Notes under the pieces: model-generated
Told to the model about the DNA's origin: nothing
Databases searched by the model: none
Seen by the model: the letters and a program-made list of their open reading frames with translations, nothing else
In this document: positions 53,215 through 62,554 of the stretch, piece after piece
Position numbering within the stretch: the first letter of the stretch is position 1
Layout: the number at the start of each line of letters is the position of its first letter
NCBI RefSeq assembly: GCF_021582875.1
Contig: NZ_CP091138.1
Coordinates: 1,674,001-1,738,000, forward strand
Direction of reading: 5' to 3'
DNA: 64,000 nt
Source: Microbacterium sp. KUDC0406
GTDB lineage: Bacteria > Actinomycetota > Actinomycetes > Actinomycetales > Microbacteriaceae
Program-made: the position numbers and the translations under genes

Positions 53215-54327
53215 CTACAGTTGCGCCGTGCCCAGCCGCGCGGCCGCGGCGTCGATCCGCTCCTGCGGCGCCGTCAACGACAGTCGTACGTGCTCCGCCG
53301 AGAATCCGCCGTAGAACGGCCCCGGGCCGGCCAGGATGCCGAGATCGGCCAGACGCCCCATCGACTCCCAGGCATCCCGCCCTTCGGTGGCCCACAGATA
53401 CAGGCCCGCCTCCGAGCCGTCGACGCGGAAGCCGGCCCGTCGCACGGCGGGGAGCAGGACGTCGCGCCGTGCGCGGTAGAGCCGCTTCTGCGCTGCCACG
53501 TGCTCGTCGTCGCCCAGGGCCACCGCCATGGCGTGCTGCACCGGCTGCGGCGGCATGAGCCCCAGGTGCTTGCGGGCGGTGAGCAGGTCGGAGATCACCG
53601 TGCGGCATCCGGCGACGAACGCCGCACGGTATCCGGCGAGATTCGACTGCTTGCTCAGCGAGTAGACGCTCAGCAGGCCCGAGCGGCTGCCCCCGGTCAC
53701 GCGCGGGTCGAGCACCGACGGAATCTGCTCAGTGGCCCAGGGGCCGTCCCAGCCCAGCTCGGCGTAGCATTCGTCGCTCGCCAGGATCGCTCCGAGCTCG
53801 CGCGCGCGGGCCACCGCGGCGGCGAGTTCGTCGGTGGTCCAGGTGCGTCCGTCCGGGTTGCCCGGGGTGTTGACCCAGATCAGCCGAGTGCCCTCCGGCC
53901 ATTCCGCCGGGTCGTCGGACGGCATCGGCGTCGCTCCGGCGACACGGGCACCGACCTCGTAGGTCGGGTAGGCGATGCGCGGATGCACCACGATGTCGCC
54001 GGGACCGAGCCCGAGCAGCGTGGGCAGCAGTGCCACGAACTCCTTGGAGCCGATCGTCGGCAGCACATTCGCCGCACTGAGATCCGGGACGCTGCGGCGA
54101 CGGGCGTACCAGTCCACGATCGCCTCGCGCAGCGCCGGCGTGCCGACCGTCTGCGGATAGGCATGCGCGTCGGTCGCCTCTGCGAGCGCTCGCCGCACCA
54201 CCTCGGGCGTGGGGTCGACCGGCGAGCCGATCGACAGATCGACGATGCCGTCCGGATGTCGCGCGGCGCGCTCGCGGAACGGGACGACCGCATCCCACGG
54301 GTAGTCGGCGAGGTCGCGGACGCTCAC
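53215..54327 (-). CDS. dapC: Succinyldiaminopimelate transaminase
   Basis: PLP-dependent aminotransferase of 370 residues making N-succinyl-LL-2,6-diaminopimelate from glutamate. Marks: DLSIGSPVDPTPEVVRRAL, YPQTVGTPALREAI, NTPGNPDGRTW, SDECYAELGW and the PLP lysine in SVYSLSKQSNLAGYRA. GTG at 54327 shares one base with the ferredoxin stop (TAGTG), so the two genes form an operon. fdx-dapC order is as in mycobacteria (Rv1177-Rv1178, from memory), which supports dapC over other aminotransferases. Confidence 0.93.
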   Translation of the reverse strand: MSVRDLADYPWDAVVPFRERAARHPDGIVDLSIGSPVDPTPEVVRRALAEATDAHAYPQTVGTPALREAIVDWYARRRSVPDLSAANVLPTIGSKEFVALLPTLLGLGPGDIVVHPRIAYPTYEVGARVAGATPMPSDDPAEWPEGTRLIWVNTPGNPDGRTWTTDELAAAVARARELGAILASDECYAELGWDGPWATEQIPSVLDPRVTGGSRSGLLSVYSLSKQSNLAGYRAAFVAGCRTVISDLLTARKHLGLMPPQPVQHAMAVALGDDEHVAAQKRLYRARRDVLLPAVRRAGFRVDGSEAGLYLWATEGRDAWESMGRLADLGILAGPGPFYGGFSAEHVRLSLTAPQERIDAAAARLGTAQL

Positions 54328-54647
54328 TACTCGCCCTGAGGGGGAAGCGCTGCGATGACCGGGTGGTCGTGGTGGATGACGCCGACCTTGGCCGCACCGC
54401 CCGGGGAGCCGATCTCGTCGAAGAACTCGACGTTGGCCTTGTAGTAGTCCGCCCACTCCTCGGGCAGGTCGTCCTCGTAGTAGATCGCCTCGACCGGGCA
54501 CACCGGCTCGCAGGCGCCGCAGTCCACGCACTCGTCGGGATGGATGTACAGCGAGCGCTCGCCCTCGTAGATGCAATCGACAGGGCATTCGTCGACGCAG
54601 GCGCGATCCTTCACGTCGACACAGGGCAGGGCGATCACATACGTCAC
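54327..54647 (-). CDS. fdxA: Ferredoxin, 7Fe-type (FdxA)
   Basis: A 106-residue electron carrier. Cysteines [17 protein letters not shown] and [11 protein letters not shown] give one [3Fe-4S]/[4Fe-4S]-type pair of clusters, with the C-terminal extension typical of actinobacterial FdxA/FdxC ([18 protein letters not shown]). First gene of an operon with dapC. The ATG at 54647 starts MTYVIALPC. Confidence 0.95.
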   Translation of the reverse strand: MTYVIALPCVDVKDRACVDECPVDCIYEGERSLYIHPDECVDCGACEPVCPVEAIYYEDDLPEEWADYYKANVEFFDEIGSPGGAAKVGVIHHDHPVIAALPPQGE

Positions 54648-54656
54648 CCGCCCAGT

Positions 54657-55055
54657 CTACGACCGATCCGGCTCCGTCTCGGGTCGTGCGGACGTCGTGC
54701 GGAGCTTCGAGAGATCGGGGAAGGCGACCACCAGCAGCACGATCGCACCGACCAGGAAGGTCCAGATCTGACCGAGCGGGGTGTTCGGCACGATCACCGA
54801 TCCACCCGGGCCGCGCTGCGAGATGACGAAGATCAGCGCGAGCATGCCGAGCCCGGCGGCGAGCGCCGCCCAGCGGTCGCGCGTGAGAGCGCGCAACGCG
54901 ATCAGCAGCGCCGCGCAGGCGATCGCGCCGAGGATCATACCGACCGGGACGGGGCCCCAGGTGAAGCTGTGCGCGATGGTCGCGGCGACGCCGTACACCG
55001 CGCCGACGACGGCGGCGGCGAGCCAGGACAGGCCGCGGGAGATCCAGTGGGGCAC
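54657..55055 (-). CDS. Four-helix membrane protein, 132 aa
   Basis: Hydrophobic segments at residues 10-28, 36-55, 63-81 and 97-116, for example VGMILGAIACAALLIALRAL and IWTFLVGAIVLLVVAFPDL. It resembles small actinobacterial four-helix membrane proteins of unknown role found near fdxA. It lies 9 bp upstream of the ferredoxin start, so it may head the fdxA-dapC operon. Confidence 0.8.
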   Translation of the reverse strand: MPHWISRGLSWLAAAVVGAVYGVAATIAHSFTWGPVPVGMILGAIACAALLIALRALTRDRWAALAAGLGMLALIFVISQRGPGGSVIVPNTPLGQIWTFLVGAIVLLVVAFPDLSKLRTTSARPETEPDRS

Positions 55056-55077
55056 GGGGAAAGCCTAGTTCACGGGG

Positions 55078-55392
55078 TCAGGCCGCCCAGCCCAGCATCC
55101 GCAGCACCGCCGCGACGAGTGCGGCGGCGACGACGACGACGAGGAACGACTGACGCAGCCAGAGCAGCCCGGCGGCCACCAGCACCGCGGGCACCCGGGC
55201 ATCGACGACGACGGCCTGCCCGGCGCCGAGCGTCTGCACCGCGACCAGGGCGGCCAGCAGCGCGACCGTCAGCAGATCCGAGATGCGCGCCGGGCGGGGC
55301 GCGTCCATGACCTTCGCCGGGATCAGGTACCCGAACGCCTTCAGCGCGACGCAGATGCACGCCGCGAGCAGCACGGCGCTCCACACGCTCAT
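55078..55392 (-). CDS. azlD: Branched-chain amino acid exporter small subunit, AzlD-like
   Basis: A 104-residue protein with three to four membrane helices (VWSAVLLAACICVALKAFG, LLTVALLAALVAVQTL, VLVAAGLLWLRQSFLVVVVA), the AzlD/BrnE family. It works with AzlC to export branched-chain amino acids or analogues. The start overlaps the azlC stop by 4 bases. Confidence 0.9.
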   Translation of the reverse strand: MSVWSAVLLAACICVALKAFGYLIPAKVMDAPRPARISDLLTVALLAALVAVQTLGAGQAVVVDARVPAVLVAAGLLWLRQSFLVVVVAAALVAAVLRMLGWAA

Positions 55393-56117
55393 GTGACCTC
55401 CTCCGCGGCGCGCTTCTCGTCACGGCCCAGCCAGTTGAACCAGCCGACCACGATCGCGACGACCGCTGCGACCAGGACGGGGAGCCCGGGCATCAGCGCG
55501 GGCGTGAGCGCCGCCGCGACCACGGCAGCGGCGACGCCGACGACGATCGCCTGCCGCTGCTTGAGCCGGGGCCACAGCAGCGCGAGGAACGCGGCGGCCG
55601 CCGCCGCATCCAGGCCCCAGGCGCGCGGATCGCCGAGGACATCGCCCAGCAGCGCGCCCACCAGCGTGGTGGCGTTCCAGCCCAGGTAGATCCCGAGGCC
55701 GGTGACCCAGAAGCCGAGCCGCGCCAGACGCGGATCGTCCTGCGAGATCGCGACCGCGGTGGACTCGTCGATGGTGAACTGCGCAGCGGCGGCCCGGCGC
55801 CGGAACCCGGAGCCGATGATCGGCGAGATCCTCATCCCGTAGGCCACGTTGCGCACGCCGAGCAGACCCGCGGAGGCGATCGCAGCCGGCAGCGCGGCCA
55901 CTCCCCCGGAGGCGAACACGCCGATGAACGCGAACTGCGAGCCGCCGGTGAACATCACCAGGCTCAGCACGCACGCCTGCCAGACGTCGAGGCCGGCCGC
56001 CACGGCGAGCGCGCCGAAGGAGATGCCGTAGGCACTGGTGGCGATCGCGACGCCCAGGCCCTCCCGCCACACCTCCGCGGATCGCTCGCGCACCGGTGTT
56101 CGATCTGTCGAACGCAT
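55389..56117 (-). CDS. azlC: Branched-chain amino acid exporter large subunit, AzlC-like
   Basis: A 242-residue LIV-E family permease. Marks: ATSAYGISFGALAVAAGLD, LVMFTGGSQFAFIGVFASGG, LLGVRNVAYGMRISPIIG and FTIDESTAVAISQ. Seven to eight helices. ATG at 56117 (MRSTDRTP); an alternative sits three codons upstream. Divergent from an XRE-cupin regulator with 65 bp between, which probably controls azlCD. Confidence 0.93.
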   Translation of the reverse strand: MRSTDRTPVRERSAEVWREGLGVAIATSAYGISFGALAVAAGLDVWQACVLSLVMFTGGSQFAFIGVFASGGVAALPAAIASAGLLGVRNVAYGMRISPIIGSGFRRRAAAAQFTIDESTAVAISQDDPRLARLGFWVTGLGIYLGWNATTLVGALLGDVLGDPRAWGLDAAAAAAFLALLWPRLKQRQAIVVGVAAAVVAAALTPALMPGLPVLVAAVVAIVVGWFNWLGRDEKRAAEEVT

Positions 56118-56182
56118 GGACAACATTCTGAACATTCTCACAGTGATCGTCAAGCCGAACGATCGTTTGCGATACTGAACGC

Positions 56183-56731
56183 ATGGACGATCTGCGCGAA
56201 CGCATCGCCAGGGCGCTGCGCCGAGAGCGCGAGGCATCCGGCATCTCGGTGTCGGAGCTGGCTCGCCGCGCCGGAATCTCGAAGGCGACCGTGTCACAGC
56301 TCGAGAGCGGCGCGGGCAATCCCAGCGTCGAGACGCTGTGGGCGCTCGGCGACGCCCTCGGCATCCCGTTCGCCACGCTCGTCGAGGAGCGCGCCAGCGC
56401 GCCGCGGCTCATCCGCGCCGACGAGCACGCCGGCGTCCCGTCCGCCGCCGCCCCCTACGTCGCGACGCTGCTCTCGGCGTGCCCGCCGGGCGCCCGCCGA
56501 GACATCTACATCATCCAGGCCGAGCCCGGCGAGCCACGGCGCTCACTCCCCCATCATCAGGGCACGACCGAGCACGTCGTGCTGCTCAGCGGATCGGCCC
56601 GCCTCGGACCGTCGGATGCCGACGGAGCTGCTGCATCCGGGCGACTACATCTCCTACCCCGGCGACGCCGCGCACGTGTTCGAGGCTCTCGAACCGGGAC
56701 CAGCGCCGTCCTGCTCAGCGAGCTGCGCTGA
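56183..56731 (+). CDS. XRE-family regulator with cupin domain (two compensating frameshifts)
   Basis: A 182-residue regulator. HTH at residues ~5-62: IARALRREREASGISVSEL, RRAGISKATVSQLESGAGNP, SVETLWALGDALGIPF. The C-terminal cupin includes IIQAEPGEPRRSLPHHQGTT, then a stretch from about 56615 to 56695 reads nonsense while the correct cupin sequence (ELLHPGDYISYPGDAAHVFE) is one frame over; the original frame returns for TSAVLLSELR. So two opposite single-base changes lie ~80 bp apart. Divergent from azlC. The stop sits in a terminator hairpin. Confidence 0.85.
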   Translation: MDDLRERIARALRREREASGISVSELARRAGISKATVSQLESGAGNPSVETLWALGDALGIPFATLVEERASAPRLIRADEHAGVPSAAAPYVATLLSACPPGARRDIYIIQAEPGEPRRSLPHHQGTTEHVVLLSGSARLGPSDADGAAASGRLHLLPRRRRARVRGSRTGTSAVLLSELR

Positions 56732-56741
56732 GCAGGACGGC
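56705..56741. terminator. Hairpin overlapping the XRE gene stop
   Basis: GCCGTCCTGCTCAGCG and CGCTGAGCAGGACGGC form a perfect 16-bp stem with loop AGCTG. It covers the last eight codons and the stop of the regulator and lies 13 bp before the stop of the convergent transglycosylase gene, so it serves both strands. Confidence 0.8.
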
Positions 56742-56753
56742 GCAGGACGGTGC

Positions 56754-57683
56754 TCAGTACCAGTTCACGGCCTGGGAGTGACCCCACGCGCTGCACGGCG
56801 TGCCGTACGCGCGCTTGATGTAGTCCAGCCCCCACGAGATCTGCGTGGCCGCGTTGGTGCGCCAGTCGCTGCCGGCCGCCGCCATCTTGCTGCCGGGCAG
56901 TGCCTGCGGGATGCCGGTCGCGCCGCCGTTGTTGTTGTACGCCTTGTAGTTCCAGCCGGACTCCTTGGTCCACAGCGAGGAGAGGCAGGAGAACTGGTCG
57001 CCGCCCCAACCGTACCGGCTCGACATCATCGCCCTGGCCGTGGCCTTCGCGCCCGCAGGGGTGTTGTTGCGGGCCAGTGCCGCGGCGGCAGCAGCCGCCT
57101 TCTTCCTGGCCTCGGCCGCCTTCTTCGCGGCAGCATCCGCCGCGGCCTTCTTCTGCTTGGCGACGTCGAGCGCCTTGCGCAGCTCGGTGGTCTGCGCAAC
57201 GGTGCTCGCGGTGTCCTCGGCGACGCCCTCCGTGCCGAGCACGATCCGCAGCCCCGCGCTGCCCTCGGTGGTCGCGAGCGAGGTGATCCCCGCGGCGAGC
57301 TCACTGGTGTCGACCGCGGTCCTGCCCTTCGGGTCGAGCGGCAGGTTCGCGGTCGCGACCTCGAGGGTCGCGGCCTGGGCGTCCCTCAGCGCATCCTGGG
57401 CGTCGCGGAGGGTGCTGACCGCTTCGATCCTGACATCGGCCCCAGAGGTGCCCGCCGAGGCCGTGGCGTCCGGCGCGCCGGCGGCGAACGTCGAGACCGT
57501 GACCGGGCGCGCGGCGTCGCCTTCTGCGGCGGCAGCGGCCGAGGCCGTGCCTGCGGTCACGGCGACGGCCAGAACGGCGACGGCGATGCCGAGGGCGATC
57601 GGCTGCCGGGTGGTGACGTCGGCGTGCGCGCGCGCCATGGCGGCGGCGCGTCGGGACGCACGGGTGGTAGGGGCATGGAGCAT
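56754..57683 (-). CDS. Secreted lytic transglycosylase-like protein
   Basis: A 309-residue exported protein. Signal peptide with hydrophobic core ALGIAVAVLAVAVTAGTASA; a coiled Ala/Lys-rich middle (DVAKQKKAAADAAAKKAAEA); C-terminal SLT-like domain with YGWGGDQFSCLSSLWTKESG (catalytic Glu in KESG), NNNGGATGIPQALPG and WGLDYIKRAYGTPCSAW. It would cleave peptidoglycan during growth or resuscitation. ATG at 57683; the earlier in-frame starts up to 57806 fall in the structured leader and were rejected. Convergent with the XRE regulator. Confidence 0.88.
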   Translation of the reverse strand: MLHAPTTRASRRAAAMARAHADVTTRQPIALGIAVAVLAVAVTAGTASAAAAAEGDAARPVTVSTFAAGAPDATASAGTSGADVRIEAVSTLRDAQDALRDAQAATLEVATANLPLDPKGRTAVDTSELAAGITSLATTEGSAGLRIVLGTEGVAEDTASTVAQTTELRKALDVAKQKKAAADAAAKKAAEARKKAAAAAAALARNNTPAGAKATARAMMSSRYGWGGDQFSCLSSLWTKESGWNYKAYNNNGGATGIPQALPGSKMAAAGSDWRTNAATQISWGLDYIKRAYGTPCSAWGHSQAVNWY

Positions 57684-57865
57684 GAGGGGTTTCGACTTTC
57701 GGGTCGTCGTCGGCCCGGACCCCGCACAGGGCTGCTCATCGGGAGCGGTTTCCCGGGCACGGGTATCGACTCTGGTATACCGACCTGGACGAAACCGGTC
57801 TCCCACCTGGATGTTCCGTGACCGGTTCCGCAGAATGCGGCCGTCATGCTCTCGGGAAAGTATGT
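57684..57865 (-). promoter_or_regulatory. Long structured 5' leader of the transglycosylase gene
   Basis: A CATACT -10-like box (57859-57864) precedes about 170 nt of untranslated sequence. Predicted pairings on the minus strand: AACCGGTC/GACCGGTT (57820-57827 with 57793-57800), GGTAT/ATACC, and GCCCGG/CCGGGC around GAAACCGCTCCC. Cell-wall lytic genes of actinobacteria often carry c-di-AMP (ydaO) riboswitches, but I do not find that motif's conserved blocks here, so the class is open. Confidence 0.4.
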
Positions 57866-57898
57866 TATGGGATCGTGATGTGTCGTACTCCGGACACG

Positions 57899-57930
57899 AC
57901 GACGGCCCCGGTCGTGACCGGGGCCGTCGT
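57899..57930. terminator. Hairpin terminator after typA
   Basis: ACGACGGCCCCGG and CCGGGGCCGTCGT form a perfect 13-bp stem with loop TCGTGA, 11 bp beyond the typA stop at 57942. Confidence 0.85.
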
Positions 57931-57941
57931 GGGGAACGGGG

Positions 57942-59855
<1,914 letters not shown>

Positions 59856-59930
59856 GAAGGTGTCCTAAACAGGTGGGAGAAGCGCCGGGAAACCGACGTT
59901 ACAGAATAGCAAACGCCCCTGAGTGGCTCC

Positions 59931-59998
59931 CGAAACTGCATGCCCGCGCCGAGACGGGGCGCAGCACCCCGGTCTCGGCGCGGGCATGCAGTCTCGCG
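59931..59998. repeat. Palindromic repeat (GCATGCCCGCGCCGAGAC family), copy B
   Basis: Arms of 21 bp starting ACTGCATGCCCGCGCCGAGA (59935-59955) and ending at GGCGCGGGCATGCAGT (59972-59992) pair perfectly; the loop GGGGCGCAGCACCCC can add 4 bp. It sits in the divergent gap between typA and the CPBP gene, so it is unlikely to be just a terminator. Confidence 0.85.
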
Positions 59999-60017
59999 AA
60001 GTCATACGATCGGTGGC

Positions 60018-60791
60018 GTGAACCGCGTCGCCTCATCACGGTCCCGCCTGTGGTGGGAGATCGCCATCGTTCTCGCGCTCGGCCTGGGCCAGTCGGCGAT
60101 CTACGCCATCGTCCAGCTGGTCTACCGGCTCACCGACTCGACCCCGCTGGCCGACCAGACCGCGACGCTGAATCCGTCGCGCAGTGACCGTGAGGTGTTC
60201 GACCTCATCTACCAGGTGCTGGGCATCGGCTTCGGCGTCGTGCCGGTGCTCCTCGTGTGCTTCCTGCTCTGGCAGGATCGTCGCCCGCACCTGGGCAGGC
60301 TGGGGCTGGACGGCACACGGGTCGGCGGGGACACCGGTCGCGGCATCCTGCTGGTGCTGGTGATCGGCATCCCCGGGATCGGCCTGTACCTCACCGGTCG
60401 CGCCCTCGGCTGGTTCGTGGCGGTGGACCCGGGCGGCCTCGCCGCGCACTGGTGGACGGTCCCGGTCCTGCTGCTCTCGGCCGCACGCGCCTCGATCCAG
60501 GAGGAGTTCGTGGTGCTCGGCTACCTCTTCGCCCGGCTGCGCCAGCTGGGCTGGGGCACCTGGTCGATCATTCTCTCGACCAGCATCCTGCGCGCCAGCT
60601 ATCACCTGTACCAGGGCCCCGGCGCGTTCGTCGGGAACCTCGCGATGGGCCTGCTGTTCGGATGGCTGTTCTCGCGCTCGGGGCGACTGCTGCCGTTCCT
60701 CGTGGCGCACTTCCTGATCGACGCGACCGCATTCGTCGGGTACCCCTGGGCCGCCGCGACATGGCCCGCTCTGTTCGGCCTACCCGGCTGA
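60018..60791 (+). CDS. CPBP-family intramembrane metalloprotease
   Basis: A 257-residue polytopic protein of the CAAX-protease/bacteriocin-processing family. Motif 1 ARASIQEEFVVLGYLFARL (Glu-Glu; the usual Arg is replaced later), motif 2-like ILRASYHLYQGPGAFVGN (His) and motif 3 FLVAHFLIDATAF (His, Asp). Eight hydrophobic segments. GTG at 60018. It is flanked on both sides by copies of the same palindromic repeat (59931 and 60801). Substrate unknown. Confidence 0.88.
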   Translation: MNRVASSRSRLWWEIAIVLALGLGQSAIYAIVQLVYRLTDSTPLADQTATLNPSRSDREVFDLIYQVLGIGFGVVPVLLVCFLLWQDRRPHLGRLGLDGTRVGGDTGRGILLVLVIGIPGIGLYLTGRALGWFVAVDPGGLAAHWWTVPVLLLSAARASIQEEFVVLGYLFARLRQLGWGTWSIILSTSILRASYHLYQGPGAFVGNLAMGLLFGWLFSRSGRLLPFLVAHFLIDATAFVGYPWAAATWPALFGLPG

Positions 60792-60800
60792 CCCTTTCCG

Positions 60801-60864
60801 AGGCTGCACGCCCGCGCCGAGACGTGGGCGTAGCACCGCGGTCTCGGCGCGGGCGTGTAGTCTC
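60801..60864. repeat. Palindromic repeat, copy C
   Basis: GCTGCACGCCCGCGCCGAGA followed by C, loop GTGGGCGTAGCACCGCG, then GTCTCGGCGCGGGCGTGTAG. Arms differ at one or two positions. It lies 10 bp after the CPBP stop. Confidence 0.8.
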
Positions 60865-60911
60865 ACTCGTCCTCCACAGGTGGCGAGTCTCACGATCTCC
60901 GAGTAGCGGCT

Positions 60912-62093
60912 GTGGATACCCCGAGTCAGCGGTTCTCGGCACGGCAGGATGCTCAGATGCTCCTGCCCTGCCCCATCCCACTCATCGTTCCCCGTGACGA
61001 GTCCGTCGTCCACCCCGAACGCGCGTGGCATGCGGGGACGCTCAAGAGGCTGTTTCGCGGTGTATACGTGGAGGTCGCAGCCTGGACCGAGCTCCCGCCG
61101 TGGGAGAAGTACCTCGTCCAGGTGCACGCTGCGGCGATGGTCAACCCTGATCGCGTCTTCTGCCATGAATCCGCGGCGGCGCTGCTCGGCGTTCTGATCG
61201 CCTACCCGACTCGGCCCGTTCACGTGCTCACCGAGTCGAGCTCGTCTCGCCTGTACAAGGGCGTCAGAACGCACACGTCGGTGGACGACCGCGAGGCGAT
61301 CGTGGAAGACGGGATCGCGCTCACCGCCCCGCTCAGCACTGCAGTCGATCTCGCCCGCAGTACTGCGCCAGCCGAGGGTCTCGCCTACGCGGATGCCCTG
61401 ATGAGAATCGACACCGCCATCACTCGACCACGACTTCTCGCTCTGAACGAGGACCTGGGTTCCGGGCGTGGCAGGCAGCAGGCGCGCTGGCCGCTGGGCC
61501 GGGCATCCGGAATCCCGGAGAGCGTCCTCGAGTCCGCAAGTCTCGCCGTCATCGAATGGCTGGGGTATGAGGTTCCCGTGCTGCAGAAGACGTTCTTCTT
61601 CGAAGGGTTCGAGGATCGGACCGACTTCTACTGGGCGAGGGAGGATGCCGCAGGCGAGGCCGATGGGCTCGTGAAGTACACAGGCGAGTTCGGCGATCCC
61701 AGCGTCGCGATCATCGGCGAGAAGACCCGTGAGGACCGACTCCGGAGGCACCTCGCCGGATTCGGCCGCTGGGGATGGGATGAGGTGGTGGATTACGACG
61801 CTCTGGACGCGACCCTTCGCAGCATGGGCCTGCGCCCGGTACGTCCGCGCGACACGATGAAGCTCTCGACGCTGCGCAGGTTCGGCGCTGAGCCACCTCA
61901 CGAAACTGCACGCCCCCTCCGAGACGGGGAGGTAGCACCTCGGTCTCGGCGCGGGCGTGCAGTTTCGAGGGGGCTGGAAGCGCCCGGTCAGCGGGTGAGC
62001 AAGACGGCGACGACGGCCCAGACCGCGATCACCACGAAGGCGGCGATCGCGATCCAGTCCCAGGAGCGCCGGATCGGGGCATCCGCGGTCTGA
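60912..62093 (+). CDS. AbiEi/DUF559-like protein (tail runs through a repeat)
   Basis: Resembles actinobacterial proteins with an AbiEi-antitoxin-like N-terminal part (LKRLFRGVYVEVAAW, VFCHESAAALLG) and a Vsr/DUF559-like nuclease-fold C-terminal part (FEDRTDFYWAREDAAGEADG, LVKYTGEFG). ATG at 60912 or 60957 (MLLPCPIPLIVP). From about residue 330 the frame enters a palindromic repeat (61901-61967) and then antisense of the PH-domain gene, so the natural end is probably near 61900 and the tail is not meaningful. No toxin partner is visible nearby. Function unknown. Confidence 0.75.
   Translation: MDTPSQRFSARQDAQMLLPCPIPLIVPRDESVVHPERAWHAGTLKRLFRGVYVEVAAWTELPPWEKYLVQVHAAAMVNPDRVFCHESAAALLGVLIAYPTRPVHVLTESSSSRLYKGVRTHTSVDDREAIVEDGIALTAPLSTAVDLARSTAPAEGLAYADALMRIDTAITRPRLLALNEDLGSGRGRQQARWPLGRASGIPESVLESASLAVIEWLGYEVPVLQKTFFFEGFEDRTDFYWAREDAAGEADGLVKYTGEFGDPSVAIIGEKTREDRLRRHLAGFGRWGWDEVVDYDALDATLRSMGLRPVRPRDTMKLSTLRRFGAEPPHETARPLRDGEVAPRSRRGRAVSRGLEAPGQRVSKTATTAQTAITTKAAIAIQSQERRIGASAV
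61901..61967. repeat. Palindromic repeat, copy D
   Basis: CGAAACTGCACGCCCCCTCC then GAGAC, loop GGGGAGGTAGCACCTCG, then GTCTCGGCGCGGGCGTGCAG and TTTCG. The left arm reads CCCCCTCC where copies B and C read CCGCGCC, so the stem has internal mismatches. It lies between convergent genes and extends the upstream reading frame. Confidence 0.8.
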
Positions 62094-62554
62094 TCCGCCT
62101 GCGCCTGACGGTCCTGGATCTCGGTGAGCGCGCGCACGCCTGCCGGCACCCGCGCGCCCTCGACCTCGCGCTCGCGCTCGGTCTGGCGGCGAGCACGGGC
62201 ATGGGCGGGACCGCCCATGGCGGTCACCTTCGAGTCGTCGTCGAGGATGAACTCCAGCTGCCAGCGGAAGTCCGCGGCGCGGAGGTGCTTCCATCCGAAC
62301 GAGGTGCGGCGCAGCATGTTCTGCACGACGACGCCGCGTTCGTCCACACGCACGTACGACGACGCCGACCCCTCGTAGATCACCCACAGCCCGAGCAGCG
62401 GCCACGGGGCGATGAGCAGCATCAGCGGCCAGCTGCCGCGGATCACCGCATCGCCGAGCAGGAAGAGCACGAGTGCCGCCGCGACGAAGAACGCGACGAC
62501 GCCGGTCGGCGTGCGGAACGTCCGCACGCCGACCGGCGAATCGGAATCGGTCAC
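61988..62554 (-). CDS. PH-domain (bPH-type) membrane protein
   Basis: A 188-residue protein with two N-terminal helices (VVAFFVAAALVLFLLGDAV; MLLIAPWPLLGLWVIY), a small bacterial PH-like domain (SYVRVDERGVVVQNMLRRTS, FGWKHLRAADFRWQLEF) and a C-terminal helix (WDWIAIAAFVVIAVWAVVAV). The GTG at 62554 overlaps the ABC transporter stop (GTGA), so it is the last gene of that operon. Function unknown. Confidence 0.85.
   Translation of the reverse strand: MTDSDSPVGVRTFRTPTGVVAFFVAAALVLFLLGDAVIRGSWPLMLLIAPWPLLGLWVIYEGSASSYVRVDERGVVVQNMLRRTSFGWKHLRAADFRWQLEFILDDDSKVTAMGGPAHARARRQTEREREVEGARVPAGVRALTEIQDRQAQADQTADAPIRRSWDWIAIAAFVVIAVWAVVAVLLTR

Noticed and set aside
60912..61900. Type IV toxin-antitoxin system
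   Set aside because: Only the AbiEi-like N-terminal part is seen, fused to a nuclease-like fold, and no AbiEii-type toxin lies next to it.
61968..62093. C-terminal 40 residues of the AbiEi-like frame as real protein
   Set aside because: They are antisense to the 3' end of the PH-domain gene and follow a palindromic repeat, so they are read-through rather than conserved sequence.
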